Assembly: GCF_015221995.1 (NCBI RefSeq)
Contig: NZ_JADFFM010000002.1
Location: 1,302,001 to 1,366,000, forward strand
Reading direction: 5' to 3'
Source: Mucilaginibacter boryungensis
GTDB taxonomy: Bacteria > Bacteroidota > Bacteroidia > Sphingobacteriales > Sphingobacteriaceae
DNA length: 64,000 bases
Shown: piece after piece, positions 32,914-42,109 of the stretch
Numbering within the stretch: position 1 is the first letter of the stretch
How the letters are laid out: every line of letters begins with the position of its first letter
Translations under genes and position numbers: made by a program
Notes under the pieces: model-generated
Database searches by the model: none
What the model saw: the letters and a program-made list of their open reading frames with translations, nothing else
Told to the model about the DNA's origin: nothing

Positions 32914-33648
32914 ATGCCCGAAGGCCCATCCATAAAAATCCTGCGAGAAACGCTAATGCCTTTTATTGGCGCCAAGATCATCGATGCCGATGGTTATGCC
33001 AAAGGTTTTGATCCGCATGTGCTGAAAAACCAAACCATCAGCGATATAAAAAGCTGGGGCAAACATTTGCTCATCTGCTTTCATGATTTTGCTGTCCGCA
33101 TCCATATGGGGCTATTCGGCAGTTACCGGATCAACGACCGGGGCAAGCGCAACGCATCGTTGCATATGCAATTTGAGAACGGCGAAATAAATTTTTACAT
33201 CAGCAATGTGAAGCTGATAACGGAACCGCTGGACAAGGTTTATGATTGGTCGGCCGATTTATTGAGCCCTGAATTTGATGCACGAAAAACCCGGGAGCGA
33301 TTGATGGCAAAACCGAAGATGCTGATATGCGATGCATTGCTGAACCAGGATATTTTTGCAGGCTCGGGCAATATTGTGAAGAATGAAGTATTATTCCGCG
33401 TTAAAGTACACCCTTTAAATGCAATTGAAGATATCCCTACCCGCAAATTGAACGAACTGATAAAAGAAACCGTTAACTTTTGTAATGATTTTTACGAATG
33501 GCGAAAGAAAGGGGTACTTAGAAAACACCTGTTGGCGCACGAAAAGGCTATCTGTCCCCGCAATCATATCCCATTTCAAAAAGCCGATTTGGGTAAAACA
33601 AAAAGGCACACGTACTTTTGTAACGTGTGCCAGGTATTGTATAAGTGA
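32914..33648 (+). CDS. Fpg/Nei-family DNA glycosylase with altered zinc finger
   Basis: The 244-residue enzyme starts MPEGPSI, giving the catalytic Pro2 and Glu3, and has the helix-two-turn-helix region LLNQDIFAGSGNIVKNEVLF with its conserved Gly-Asn. The C-terminal finger reads CPRNHIPF at one end and FCNVCQ at the other, so one Cys of the usual CxxC pair is replaced by a spaced His. The family cuts oxidised bases from DNA and nicks the backbone. It is shorter than typical Fpg (about 270). Base preference cannot be read here. Confidence 0.9.
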   Translation: MPEGPSIKILRETLMPFIGAKIIDADGYAKGFDPHVLKNQTISDIKSWGKHLLICFHDFAVRIHMGLFGSYRINDRGKRNASLHMQFENGEINFYISNVKLITEPLDKVYDWSADLLSPEFDARKTRERLMAKPKMLICDALLNQDIFAGSGNIVKNEVLFRVKVHPLNAIEDIPTRKLNELIKETVNFCNDFYEWRKKGVLRKHLLAHEKAICPRNHIPFQKADLGKTKRHTYFCNVCQVLYK

Positions 33649-33658
33649 TACAGAATTA

Positions 33659-35524
33659 TTACGCTGTCCAGGTGTTATCCTTTTCATTGGCATCCATAAA
33701 CACACCGCCATTAAGCGTAATGCTTTTTACATCTTTAGCCGCTTTAACTTTTACGGTAATTTCTTTTTGATTTTTTTCCCATACAGCTGGGGTTAGATGG
33801 GTAGTTTCCATGGTGCCATCAGCATAAGTTACAATTACATCAAACGGATGGGCAAAACCACCAACGTTTTTGATAGATAAGGTATAGCCATTGCCGCTTT
33901 TCTCTGCTTTCTCTAAATTCAAATCCACATATGATGGGGTATAGAACCAATTGTAAAAGAACCAATCAAGGTTTTTGCCCGATCCGGCTTTCATAGAGTT
34001 AAAGTAGTCCCATGGGATAGGGTGCTTGCCGTTCCAGTTGTCCATGTAAGTGTGCAGGGCTTTTTTAAACAGATCGTCGCCAAGCAAATCCTTCAAAGCC
34101 AGATAGCTTAATGATGGTTTATTGTAAAAGTTATTACCCTGGCCAGTGGTTACTTCGGTAGCCGGTGTAATAACGGGTACTTCTTTAGTATGATCAAACC
34201 TTGTTGCCCAGTTTACTATTCTGAATTTTTTATAAAAATCTTCAGCAGTTTTTTGGTCATGTTCGCTAATGCCTATCAAATATTCAAGCGTAGTAGCCCA
34301 CCCTTCGTCCATAAAAGGGTAACGGCTTTCGTTAATACCCATGTAGAACGGGAAATAGGTATGCGCCTGTTCGTGGTCCTGCACCAGTTCGGCAAATACA
34401 AGGTCGGTTTCATGACTGTCGTTCACCATCATTGGGTATTCCATATCGGCAAAACCTTGTACTGCCGTACTTTTTGAAAAAGGATAAGGTACGCCCGGCC
34501 AGTTGCGCGAGAACCAGCCTAAAGCATAACGGCTAAATTGTACCGAGTGATGGAAATCCTGTGAAGCATCCGGAAAAGCGGCCTGCACACTTGCGCGGCG
34601 ACCGGTCTTATCATCAACCAGTACGCTGGCGGCATCCCATACATAATGGTTACTGACAGCAACGGCTACATCGCTGATGTTACGGCTGGTCCAGGTCCAG
34701 GTATTGGTGGCGTTTTGCGTGGTTACATTTTTAGCGGCCAGGTCCTGCGCGGTGGCCACATGGATGGTTGAATCGCTGGTGAAAGATGCCTGTAGCTTTT
34801 TAGCGAACGCAGGCTGTAATACCTGGTTGGGGTTACGCAGATCGCCGGTAGCCCAAACTATGTAGTTTTTAGGAACCGTAACATTAAGGGTATAATCGTT
34901 AAAATCGTTATAAAACTCCAGCCCACCGGTGTGTGGCTGCGTATCCCAGCCTTTATAATCATCATAAACCGATACGCGGGGATAAAAGTAAGCCAGGTAA
35001 AAAGTAGTAGAATCAATATACCCATCGCGGCCGCGGCCATTAGCCAGATCGTAGTGCCAGTTAATATTCAGCTTTACCGAGTCGTGGGGTGCTAAAGGTT
35101 TAGCCAGATCAAGCATATAATTGGTGGTGATAGCAGCGCTATTATCCCAATTAAGTTTAGTGCCATTTGCTTCTATTTTATCAACAGTAATACCCAGTGC
35201 CGGATTAGCCGCAACACCACCACGGCCAGGTGCACGATGAACGTTAACGATCAGCTTCATGTTCAGGCTTTTCAACTCATCGGGACTGTTGTTAAAATAA
35301 GTGATCTGCTCGGTACCGGTAACAGTCTTGTTGGGAGGCGTCATACTTACCGAAATATTGTACCGGCCATGATTTTGCCAATATTTTTTACCGGGTTTGC
35401 CGCTAAGGGTGCGGGTGCCTTTATCATAGGCACCCTGTACATCGGCAGGAATAGTTAGGGTTTGCGCATTAGCCTGCAACAAGGCAAAACACAATAACGC
35501 TGAAGCAAAGATCGATCTTAACAT
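33659..35524 (-). CDS. M1-family zinc metallopeptidase
   Basis: A 621-residue exported peptidase (signal ends LQANAQ). The gluzincin motif HEQAHTYF lies near residue 385 with the third ligand in MDEGWATTLEY 22 residues later. The N-terminal part is the M1 beta-saddle (ISVSMTPPNKTVTGTEQITY), and the C-terminal part ends in a small beta domain. It probably trims peptides in the periplasm. The gene converges with the glycosylase gene, 10 bases apart. Confidence 0.93.
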   Translation of the reverse strand: MLRSIFASALLCFALLQANAQTLTIPADVQGAYDKGTRTLSGKPGKKYWQNHGRYNISVSMTPPNKTVTGTEQITYFNNSPDELKSLNMKLIVNVHRAPGRGGVAANPALGITVDKIEANGTKLNWDNSAAITTNYMLDLAKPLAPHDSVKLNINWHYDLANGRGRDGYIDSTTFYLAYFYPRVSVYDDYKGWDTQPHTGGLEFYNDFNDYTLNVTVPKNYIVWATGDLRNPNQVLQPAFAKKLQASFTSDSTIHVATAQDLAAKNVTTQNATNTWTWTSRNISDVAVAVSNHYVWDAASVLVDDKTGRRASVQAAFPDASQDFHHSVQFSRYALGWFSRNWPGVPYPFSKSTAVQGFADMEYPMMVNDSHETDLVFAELVQDHEQAHTYFPFYMGINESRYPFMDEGWATTLEYLIGISEHDQKTAEDFYKKFRIVNWATRFDHTKEVPVITPATEVTTGQGNNFYNKPSLSYLALKDLLGDDLFKKALHTYMDNWNGKHPIPWDYFNSMKAGSGKNLDWFFYNWFYTPSYVDLNLEKAEKSGNGYTLSIKNVGGFAHPFDVIVTYADGTMETTHLTPAVWEKNQKEITVKVKAAKDVKSITLNGGVFMDANEKDNTWTA

Positions 35525-35566
35525 AAAAGCTTTTGTTTTTTAAGCTAATATAGGAAAGAAGATGGT

Positions 35567-36586
35567 TTATTCCGCGTCCCTTAACCCAAACATCCCCGCC
35601 AGCAACTCATAACTTCGCAGCCTATCTTCAAAATGCTCACAAATTGTTACAATCATCAATTCGTCAATGGCATAATTTTCGGCCAACTGTGTTAACCGGG
35701 TTGTAACCATTTGGGGGTTACCGGCCACTAACCGTTGCCGGTTGTAGCGGATACGGTCCTGTTCGGCATCAGTGTAAATTGAGTCTTTCACATCGGCGTA
35801 TGATAATGGTGTTATTAACCCTTTTTCAAACTGCAGAAAGCGCGCATCCATTATAGCCTTATGCTGTTCAACCTTCTCCGCATCATCCGAGCAAAACACA
35901 AAGATTGCCATGTTAGCTTCAGGTTCGGGCAAGTCATCTGATGGCTGAAATCTGTCGCGGTATAACAGGACTGCTTGCGGCCCGCCCACCGGGTTAATAA
36001 AATGCGCAAACGAAAAACCCATACCAAAATGTGCGGCAAATAAAGCGCTTTGCCCGCTGCTGCTTAACAACCATTGCGCAGGCACAGTATCAACCTGCGG
36101 AATGGCGCGTATTTTTTGCTGAATAGTGCCCGGATCGGCAGTATCATGCAGGTAATTACGCAGATCCATTAACTGCTCCACAAAATCCTGTTCGCGGAAT
36201 TGGTTCGAGGGGTTTAAAATACTGGCTGTAATACGGTCGGTACCCGGCGCACGGCCCATACCTAAATCTATCCTGCCCGGCGCTAAGGCCTCCAGCAGGC
36301 GAAAGCTTTCGGCTACTTTTAACGCACTATGGTTAGGCAGCATTACCCCGCCCGAACCAATACGCATGGTTTTAGTATGAGCGGCCAGGTGTGCCAGCAA
36401 TACTTCAGGCGTTGAGCCGGCCAATATGCCGGTGTTATGATGTTCGGCTACCCAATAGCGGGTATAGCCTAATTGTTCGGTAAATTTAGCCAGTTCGATA
36501 GTTTCCTGAACCGCCTGTACAGCAGTAGCCCCCTTACGTATGGGAGATTGATCTAACACACTCAGGCGAATGTTTTTTGTATTCAT
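35567..36586 (-). CDS. LLM-class flavin-dependent oxidoreductase (luciferase-like)
   Basis: From the ATG at 36586 the protein is 339 residues, with RLSVLDQSPIRKG at the start, YWVAEHHNTGILAGSTPEVL near 50, and IDLGMGRAPGTD near 105. These match the MsnO8/YhbW group of luciferase-like enzymes. They use reduced FMN and oxygen; substrates are mostly unknown. It diverges from the DoxX gene. Confidence 0.9.
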   Translation of the reverse strand: MNTKNIRLSVLDQSPIRKGATAVQAVQETIELAKFTEQLGYTRYWVAEHHNTGILAGSTPEVLLAHLAAHTKTMRIGSGGVMLPNHSALKVAESFRLLEALAPGRIDLGMGRAPGTDRITASILNPSNQFREQDFVEQLMDLRNYLHDTADPGTIQQKIRAIPQVDTVPAQWLLSSSGQSALFAAHFGMGFSFAHFINPVGGPQAVLLYRDRFQPSDDLPEPEANMAIFVFCSDDAEKVEQHKAIMDARFLQFEKGLITPLSYADVKDSIYTDAEQDRIRYNRQRLVAGNPQMVTTRLTQLAENYAIDELMIVTICEHFEDRLRSYELLAGMFGLRDAE

Positions 36587-36761
36587 AACATTAAATGAAC
36601 CCAAATGTAGCCAAGGAGTTGTGGATGGTTTGTCAGGAGATGGATTATGGCAGTAGGGTGATAATGACTTTGTTTAAAAGGCCTTTAAATATTAACTATA
36701 AGTACAATTATCCTGTAAGGTTTAAAGCCCTTTTACGACCGAGGGATAAATTCAAATCTAT

Positions 36762-37235
36762 ATGGTTAAAAAAGAGTTTTCCCCTTTGCAAAAAAAATAT
36801 GATCAATACGCCCCTTTATTGTTGCGGCTAATTATTGGTTATGGGTTTATGGCGCACGGATGGGCTAAGTTAAGCCGGGGCCCTTTAGGGTTTGAGAAAC
36901 TTCTTACCCAAATTGGCGTGCCCTTTCCGCATTTTAATTCGTGGCTGGTACCATTGGTTGAATTTTTTGGCGGACTTGCTATATTTTTAGGCTTATTTAC
37001 AAGTATAGTCGCCGTCCCTTTAATCTTAACCATGTTGGTTGCTATGTTCACTATCCACATCAACTATGGTTTTAGCAGTATCAAAACAATTGGGTTAACG
37101 CCACATGGGCCTTTATTTGGCCCGCCAGGATTTGAAGTTAATTTATTATATATAGCTGGTTTAGCTTCACTTACGCTTACCGGTGCAGGCACCTTGTCTG
37201 TTGATTGGTTACTTCATAACAAAAAATATTCGTGA
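36762..37235 (+). CDS. DoxX-family membrane protein
   Basis: A 157-residue protein with four membrane segments: LLLRLIIGYGFMAHGWAK, PLVEFFGGLAIFLGLF, AVPLILTMLVAMFTI and LLYIAGLASLTLTGAG. The GW-KL motif after helix 1 and the E in helix 2 are typical of DoxX. Family members are linked with redox stress or quinone handling, without a firm role. Monocistronic by position. Confidence 0.88.
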   Translation: MVKKEFSPLQKKYDQYAPLLLRLIIGYGFMAHGWAKLSRGPLGFEKLLTQIGVPFPHFNSWLVPLVEFFGGLAIFLGLFTSIVAVPLILTMLVAMFTIHINYGFSSIKTIGLTPHGPLFGPPGFEVNLLYIAGLASLTLTGAGTLSVDWLLHNKKYS

Positions 37236-37269
37236 AACCGGTTATAATACATTTAACATGCAACAGCCT

Positions 37270-37298
37270 CCGGCCGGCTCCAAAACATTGCCGGCCGG
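37270..37298. terminator. candidate GC-rich hairpin between convergent genes
   Basis: CCGGCCGGC (37270-37278) and GCCGGCCGG (37290-37298) form a perfect 9-bp stem around an 11-base loop. It lies between the converging DoxX and lipoprotein genes. It lacks a T-run on either side, so termination is not certain. Confidence 0.5.
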
Positions 37299-37314
37299 GA
37301 ACTGATTATCGGAC

Positions 37315-37995
37315 CTATTTAATGGTATAGCTTGTTAGTTCAGAGGACGTAAGGTCGGCTGTGGGGGTACGGGTGTAAAAAGCAATCATACCGATGCCTT
37401 TAGCTACATAAAAATCATAGTAAAACATGGTTTGAAACGCATTATTGATCTTGTATTGCACTTCAATCTGGCTGTGTATTACATTCTCATAATTTTTGCC
37501 TTTAACCAGTCGGCTAATGCCTTTTTCCATCACGGTGGTTTTAAGCTGCATTTGAGTAGCCACGCCAACAAGATTTACAGTGGTGATCCAACTTGTGCCC
37601 GAGGCAACATCAGGATTCAAATAAGGCATTTCAAACGATTGGCCGCTGGCATCGTCTGTCTCGCGGGTGCTATATACGCCATTATTCAAACCAAAAAACA
37701 CATCGGTTAAACTAGGATCGAGTGTGCTTGATGATTTAGCTACATGGTATTCCTTCTGATCGAATATGTAAGGCGTACCATTCATGGTAATGGTGTTTGT
37801 TTCAATCCTGGTTTCATTGAACGTGCCCGGGATGTGGGTGACACTGTAATATACCCATTTAGAGTCCCTGGTGAAAGGCTGGTAGGTATCGCCCAGTTTG
37901 GGTTCTTCGGCTACAGGCGTTACGGCATTATCGGTTTTACAAGCGGTGAAAAAAAGTGCAGTGATTGCGATTAAGGTTAAAAATTTGTTTTTCAT
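37315..37995 (-). CDS. Hypothetical lipoprotein
   Basis: A 226-residue protein with lipobox FFTAC (Cys19) and then KTDNAVTPVAEE. The rest is beta-rich, with SKWVYYSVTHIPGTF, SGTSWITTVNLV, ENVIHSQIEVQYKIN and FYYDFYVAKGIGMIAFY. The last stretch, with its GIGMI motif, resembles uncharacterised Bacteroidota lipoproteins. No function can be assigned. It diverges from asd. Confidence 0.75.
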   Translation of the reverse strand: MKNKFLTLIAITALFFTACKTDNAVTPVAEEPKLGDTYQPFTRDSKWVYYSVTHIPGTFNETRIETNTITMNGTPYIFDQKEYHVAKSSSTLDPSLTDVFFGLNNGVYSTRETDDASGQSFEMPYLNPDVASGTSWITTVNLVGVATQMQLKTTVMEKGISRLVKGKNYENVIHSQIEVQYKINNAFQTMFYYDFYVAKGIGMIAFYTRTPTADLTSSELTSYTIK

Positions 37996-38256
37996 TGTGT
38001 TAAAATTAAAGACGGCATCACGCCGTTTTTATAGTAAATAAATAATGTATTGAATTGCTGAAATGGCGGGGTACCTGCCGCCATCTCCGGGCAATTTGGG
38101 TGAATAGACGCAGGTTGTAGCCGATATGTTACAAAGCGCCGGAAAATATTTTTAAAATATTCTATACTAATTTGGTAGATATTAGAGGATTTGATTAAAT
38201 TTTTCGCATATTTGAAGTTCAAAAATTAATTATTTTATAATAGATAGTAAAAAACA

Positions 38257-39264
38257 ATGAAAGTCGCAGTAGTAGGCGCCACCGGACTGGTAGGCACTAA
38301 AATGTTGCAAGTTCTTGCAGAACGCAACTTCCCGGTAACAGAATTGATCCCCGTTGCATCCGAAAAAAGTGTTGGTAAGGAAATCACTTATAAGGGTAAG
38401 CAATATAAGATTGTTTCAGTAGCCGATGCGATTAAGCAGAAGCCCGATGTGGCCATCTTCTCGGCCGGTGGCAGTACTTCGTTAGAACAGGCGCCGCTTT
38501 TTGCAGCAGCCGGTACTACTGTTATTGATAATTCATCGGCCTGGCGCATGGACCCGACCAAAAAATTGGTAGTGCCCGAAGTTAACGCTGATGTTTTAAC
38601 AGCCGAAGACAAAATTATAGCCAACCCAAATTGCAGCACCATACAAATGGTAGTAGCCTTAAAACCCCTGCACGATAAATACCAGATAAAACGCGTGGTG
38701 GTATCAACCTACCAATCGGTAACAGGTACTGGTGTTAAAGCCGTTGACCAGCTGATGAACGAGCGCAAAGGTATTGAGGGCGCTATGGCTTATCCTTACA
38801 AGATAGACTTGAACGTATTGCCTCATATTGATGTATTTACCGAAAACGGTTACACCAAAGAGGAAATGAAAATGATAAAAGAGACCAAAAAAATAATGGG
38901 CGATGACAGTATCCGCGTAACAGCGACTACAGTACGCATCCCGGTTATGGGTGGCCACTCTGAGGCATTAAATATTGAGTTTGCCAACGATTTTGACCTG
39001 GCTGAAGTGCGTGATATTTTAAGCAAAGCGCCCGGTGTAGTAGTTACCGACGACGTAGCCAACCTGAAATACCCGATGCCGCTTGACGCGCACGATAAGG
39101 ACGATGTTTTTGTAGGCCGTATCCGCCGCGATGAAAGCCAGCCAAACACGCTGAACTGCTGGGTAGTGTCAGATAACCTGCGCAAAGGTGCTGCCACTAA
39201 TGCCGTGCAAATTGCCGAGTACCTGGTAGCTAAAAACCTGATCGGTCAGACGGTGGAAGCGTAA
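38257..39264 (+). CDS. asd: Aspartate-semialdehyde dehydrogenase
   Basis: A 335-residue enzyme with the NADP fold GATGLVGTKML near the start, the active-site Cys in NPNCSTIQ (about 128), and RIPVMGGHSEALNIEF with the catalytic His. It makes aspartate semialdehyde for Lys, Thr, Met and diaminopimelate. A hairpin with T-run follows (39292). Upstream, CATATTTG at 38207 is a near match to the -7 consensus. Confidence 0.97.
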   Translation: MKVAVVGATGLVGTKMLQVLAERNFPVTELIPVASEKSVGKEITYKGKQYKIVSVADAIKQKPDVAIFSAGGSTSLEQAPLFAAAGTTVIDNSSAWRMDPTKKLVVPEVNADVLTAEDKIIANPNCSTIQMVVALKPLHDKYQIKRVVVSTYQSVTGTGVKAVDQLMNERKGIEGAMAYPYKIDLNVLPHIDVFTENGYTKEEMKMIKETKKIMGDDSIRVTATTVRIPVMGGHSEALNIEFANDFDLAEVRDILSKAPGVVVTDDVANLKYPMPLDAHDKDDVFVGRIRRDESQPNTLNCWVVSDNLRKGAATNAVQIAEYLVAKNLIGQTVEA

Positions 39265-39291
39265 TTAGAGATTAGTTTAACATGATATATT

Positions 39292-39323
39292 TAGGGATAA
39301 GTCGAAAGATTTATCCCTATTTT
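39292..39323 (+). terminator. intrinsic terminator of asd
   Basis: TAGGGATAA (39292-39300) and TTATCCCTA (39311-39319) pair around a 10-base loop, followed by T5. It lies 28 bases after the asd stop and inside a spurious upstream extension of the next gene. Confidence 0.8.
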
Positions 39324-39344
39324 TATGGTGTATATTCATTTGTA

Positions 39345-40115
39345 ATGAAAAAAGTGATTCTTGTTTGTGTGCTCTTTCTTAGTGTTAACGGTTTATTTGC
39401 TCAAACCACAAAAAGGATTGAAGCAGATTTACTGAAATCTTTTAAAAAGATTGATTATTGGAGGTGGAATAACAAAGACACAACCATTAATAACATTGAT
39501 TCATTATTTGAAGCTAATAATCGCTTTGGCAGGAAGCTTCAAAACTACGCTTCAAAATATCCTTATACTATTTATGCCCCTTTTCACTCCCTGATCAAAA
39601 ATGATGTCGATATCAATACATCGAGCGATAACTTGTTAAGGGTATATTCCTGGGATACAGAAACAGGAGGTACAATGCATTTTTTCCAAAATGTGTTTCA
39701 ATATAAAGAAAGGGCAAAAGTATATGCTTCATTCACTCCCTATAAAGTAGAAGGTGATGATCAACCTAACTATAGAAAAATATACACTTTAACTTCAAAT
39801 GGAACATCCTATTATTTAGTTACATTCTTGACAATTGGTTCTTCGAAAGATATTGTAAAAGGATTAGAGATATTTCAGATTAAAAAAGACACACTTGTCG
39901 GCACTAAGCTTATCAAAACTAAAAATGGCCTAACTAACGAATTATTTTACTACTATGATCTTTCCAAAACCGACGATGATATTGATGCGGACATTAAATA
40001 TGATAGCGTAAAAAGTATTATCTATATGCCATTGGTTACACAACATAATAGAGCAACAAAAAAATATATCACCTATAAATTCACCGGCAAATATTTTGAG
40101 AAGGTTAAAAGCTGA
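39345..40115 (+). CDS. Hypothetical exported protein
   Basis: A 256-residue protein from the ATG at 39345, which gives a clean signal peptide (MKKVILVCVLFLSVNGLFAQ). An earlier ATG at 39282 lies over the asd terminator and is rejected. The mature part is beta-rich and charged (NKDTTINNIDSLFEANN, FQIKKDTLVGTKLI, KSIIYMPLVTQHN). Codons look more AT-rich than those of asd and pnuC around it, which may mean recent gain. No family is recognised. Confidence 0.7.
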   Translation: MKKVILVCVLFLSVNGLFAQTTKRIEADLLKSFKKIDYWRWNNKDTTINNIDSLFEANNRFGRKLQNYASKYPYTIYAPFHSLIKNDVDINTSSDNLLRVYSWDTETGGTMHFFQNVFQYKERAKVYASFTPYKVEGDDQPNYRKIYTLTSNGTSYYLVTFLTIGSSKDIVKGLEIFQIKKDTLVGTKLIKTKNGLTNELFYYYDLSKTDDDIDADIKYDSVKSIIYMPLVTQHNRATKKYITYKFTGKYFEKVKS

Positions 40116-40138
40116 TTATCCTTACCTTTACCCCGCTT

Positions 40139-40792
40139 ATGAATTTACATCCCTGGATACAGCTTTTAACCAACCAGTTCCAGCAAACTACTTTTTGGGA
40201 ATGGGCCGCGGTGATTTTAAGCGTTGCTGAAGTTTTGCTGGCTAAGGCCAACAATTTATGGTTATATCCTACAGGTATTGCCGGTACGCTCATCAGTATT
40301 TACGTATTGCTAATAGCCGGCTTATATGCCGAATCGGCGCTGAATGTTTATTACGTGGTAATGAGTGTTTACGGCTGGGTGTATTGGATAAAAAAACGCG
40401 ATGAACCACCGGTGAAAATTAGCTGGGCCACCCGCAGCGAGTGGGTGATTACCCTGCTGATAGTTTTTGTGGGCTGGGCAGTGTTGTATTTTATACTGAA
40501 AAATTACACCAAATCAAACGTGCCACTGTGGGATTCGTGGGTGTCTTCCACCGCCTGGGCAGGTATGTGGCTGCTGGCACGGCGCAAGCTGGAAAACTGG
40601 ATACTGCTGAATGTATCTAACCTGTTTGCTATCCCTTTATTATTCTATAAAAAGCTGGCTTTGTTTGGTTTGCTTACTGTTTTCCTTTTTATAGTAGCAT
40701 TTGCAGGTTTTTACCAATGGCTGGAAATTTGGAAGAAGGATAGAAGCAAAGTCTCCCCTTCCGGGGGAGATTTAGAGGGGGCTTCTTTATGA
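40139..40792 (+). CDS. pnuC: PnuC-family nicotinamide riboside (vitamin) transporter
   Basis: The 217-residue membrane protein has seven hydrophobic helices and the family motifs NNLWLYPTGIAGTLISIYV and VMSVYGWVYWIKKR. PnuC carriers take up nicotinamide riboside; relatives carry thiamine or riboflavin. The last 15 residues (SKVSPSGGDLEGASL) come from an intergenic-type repeat at 40748-40787, so the ancestral end was probably at WKKD. The stop overlaps the next start as ATGA. No riboswitch was seen before it. Confidence 0.9.
   Translation: MNLHPWIQLLTNQFQQTTFWEWAAVILSVAEVLLAKANNLWLYPTGIAGTLISIYVLLIAGLYAESALNVYYVVMSVYGWVYWIKKRDEPPVKISWATRSEWVITLLIVFVGWAVLYFILKNYTKSNVPLWDSWVSSTAWAGMWLLARRKLENWILLNVSNLFAIPLLFYKKLALFGLLTVFLFIVAFAGFYQWLEIWKKDRSKVSPSGGDLEGASL
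40748..40787. repeat. dispersed CTCCCC/GGGGGAG repeat over the pnuC 3' end
   Basis: The stretch has TCTCCCC and GGGGGAGA pairing round a short loop, followed by TTTAGAGGGGGC. Repeats of this type are widespread between genes in Sphingobacteriaceae. Here it lies in the coding end of pnuC and up to the next start codon. Confidence 0.6.
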
Positions 40793-41889
40793 GTTTTCAA
40801 GCCCCGCATCCTTCATCATTTATCAGTCCCGAAGTACTCGCCGTCATTCGCGATAACGCACCCGAGGCTGAAGGATTAGGTCAATTGCACCCCGCGCAAT
40901 TAGCGCTGGTTTATCAGCAACAGTGGTTTAAACTATTGGTACCAAAAGCTTATGGAGGGCTGGAAACTTCACTGCCTGACCTGGTTCGTTTACAAGAAGC
41001 TATTAGCTGGGCCGATGGCAGCTTTGGCTGGGTAATTACCTTATGCTGTGGGGCAGGGTGGTTCGGGGGCTTTATGGAGCCAGTGGTAGCGCAACAGATA
41101 TACAGTACACCCGGATTATGCCTGGCAGGCAGCGGTGCGGTAAGCGGCACGGCTGAGCTAATTGATGGTTACTACAAGCTAAACGGTACCTGGAAATATG
41201 CCAGCGGGGCTTATCATGCCACGCATTTTACAGCTAATTGCCTGATTAAAGAGAACGGTGAAACCGTATCTGGACCTGATGGTGAACCATTGGTATTGCC
41301 ATTTATTATCGACAGGAAAGATGTGAGTTTGCTGCCTACCTGGAAATACATAGGCATGATAGCTACTGGCAGCCACTCGTTTGAAATGCAGGATGTGGTT
41401 ATACGCGCCAATCGCAGTTTTCATATCGATGCCGGTTATGCCAAAGTCGACACTAAACTATATCAATACCCCTTCCTGCAACTGGCTGAGGCAACTTTGG
41501 CCGTAAATCTTTCCGGAATGGCCTTGCACTTTGTCGATCTTTGCAAGGATGTGTTTGAAGAGCGCATTAAGCTGCCTAAACTCACCGATGGGCAAAGAAC
41601 GCTATTAAGAGAGTTGCTGCAATCAACTACCGATGAGTTACAATTTACCCGTGATGGACTATTTAAAGCCGTGGATGTATCGTGGGAAAAACCACTGAAC
41701 AATTGTGCGAATGAATTAAGGGCAGTTACCAAAACCAGCCGCCAGTTAGCCATTACCTCACGTAGTGCGGTGGATAAGCTTTATCCATACTGCGGATTAA
41801 TAGCTGCCGCCCCCGATACAGAGATTAACCGCGTATGGCGGGACATCCATACTGCTGGGCAGCATGCCCTGCTCACTTTTGTTGAGTAA
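40789..41889 (+). CDS. Acyl-CoA dehydrogenase-like flavoprotein
   Basis: A 366-residue protein similar to acyl-CoA dehydrogenase/flavin monooxygenase members (HpaB or DszC type). Features are VPKAYGGLETSLPDLVRLQE, WADGSFGWVITLCCGAGWFG, GAVSGTAELIDGYYKLNGTW with KYASGAYHATHF, and a helical C-terminal half. The active-site base of true acyl-CoA dehydrogenases is not evident. Its start overlaps the pnuC stop by four bases. Substrate unknown. Confidence 0.8.
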   Translation: MSFQAPHPSSFISPEVLAVIRDNAPEAEGLGQLHPAQLALVYQQQWFKLLVPKAYGGLETSLPDLVRLQEAISWADGSFGWVITLCCGAGWFGGFMEPVVAQQIYSTPGLCLAGSGAVSGTAELIDGYYKLNGTWKYASGAYHATHFTANCLIKENGETVSGPDGEPLVLPFIIDRKDVSLLPTWKYIGMIATGSHSFEMQDVVIRANRSFHIDAGYAKVDTKLYQYPFLQLAEATLAVNLSGMALHFVDLCKDVFEERIKLPKLTDGQRTLLRELLQSTTDELQFTRDGLFKAVDVSWEKPLNNCANELRAVTKTSRQLAITSRSAVDKLYPYCGLIAAAPDTEINRVWRDIHTAGQHALLTFVE

Positions 41890-42109
41890 TCCTCCTTTGT
41901 TGGTAGACATTTCGATTTGTTTCGATTATTATTAAAATAAATTTCAAAGTGTTTTATAAAACATTATTTTTGAAAGCTGGGTAATAAGATATACTTACTT
42001 TATTTGTATAAACAGACTTCATCTTTATCCTATATTAACAAAAAAATCACATTGCAAATTAAAGTTCATTATTGATATTTGCCATTACACGAAACCCACA
42101 TACCCCATT

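Noticed and set aside
36595..36831. 78-residue plus-strand ORF before DoxX
   Set aside because: It overlaps the DoxX start in another frame, has no recognisable pattern, and begins within the LLM gene's promoter region.
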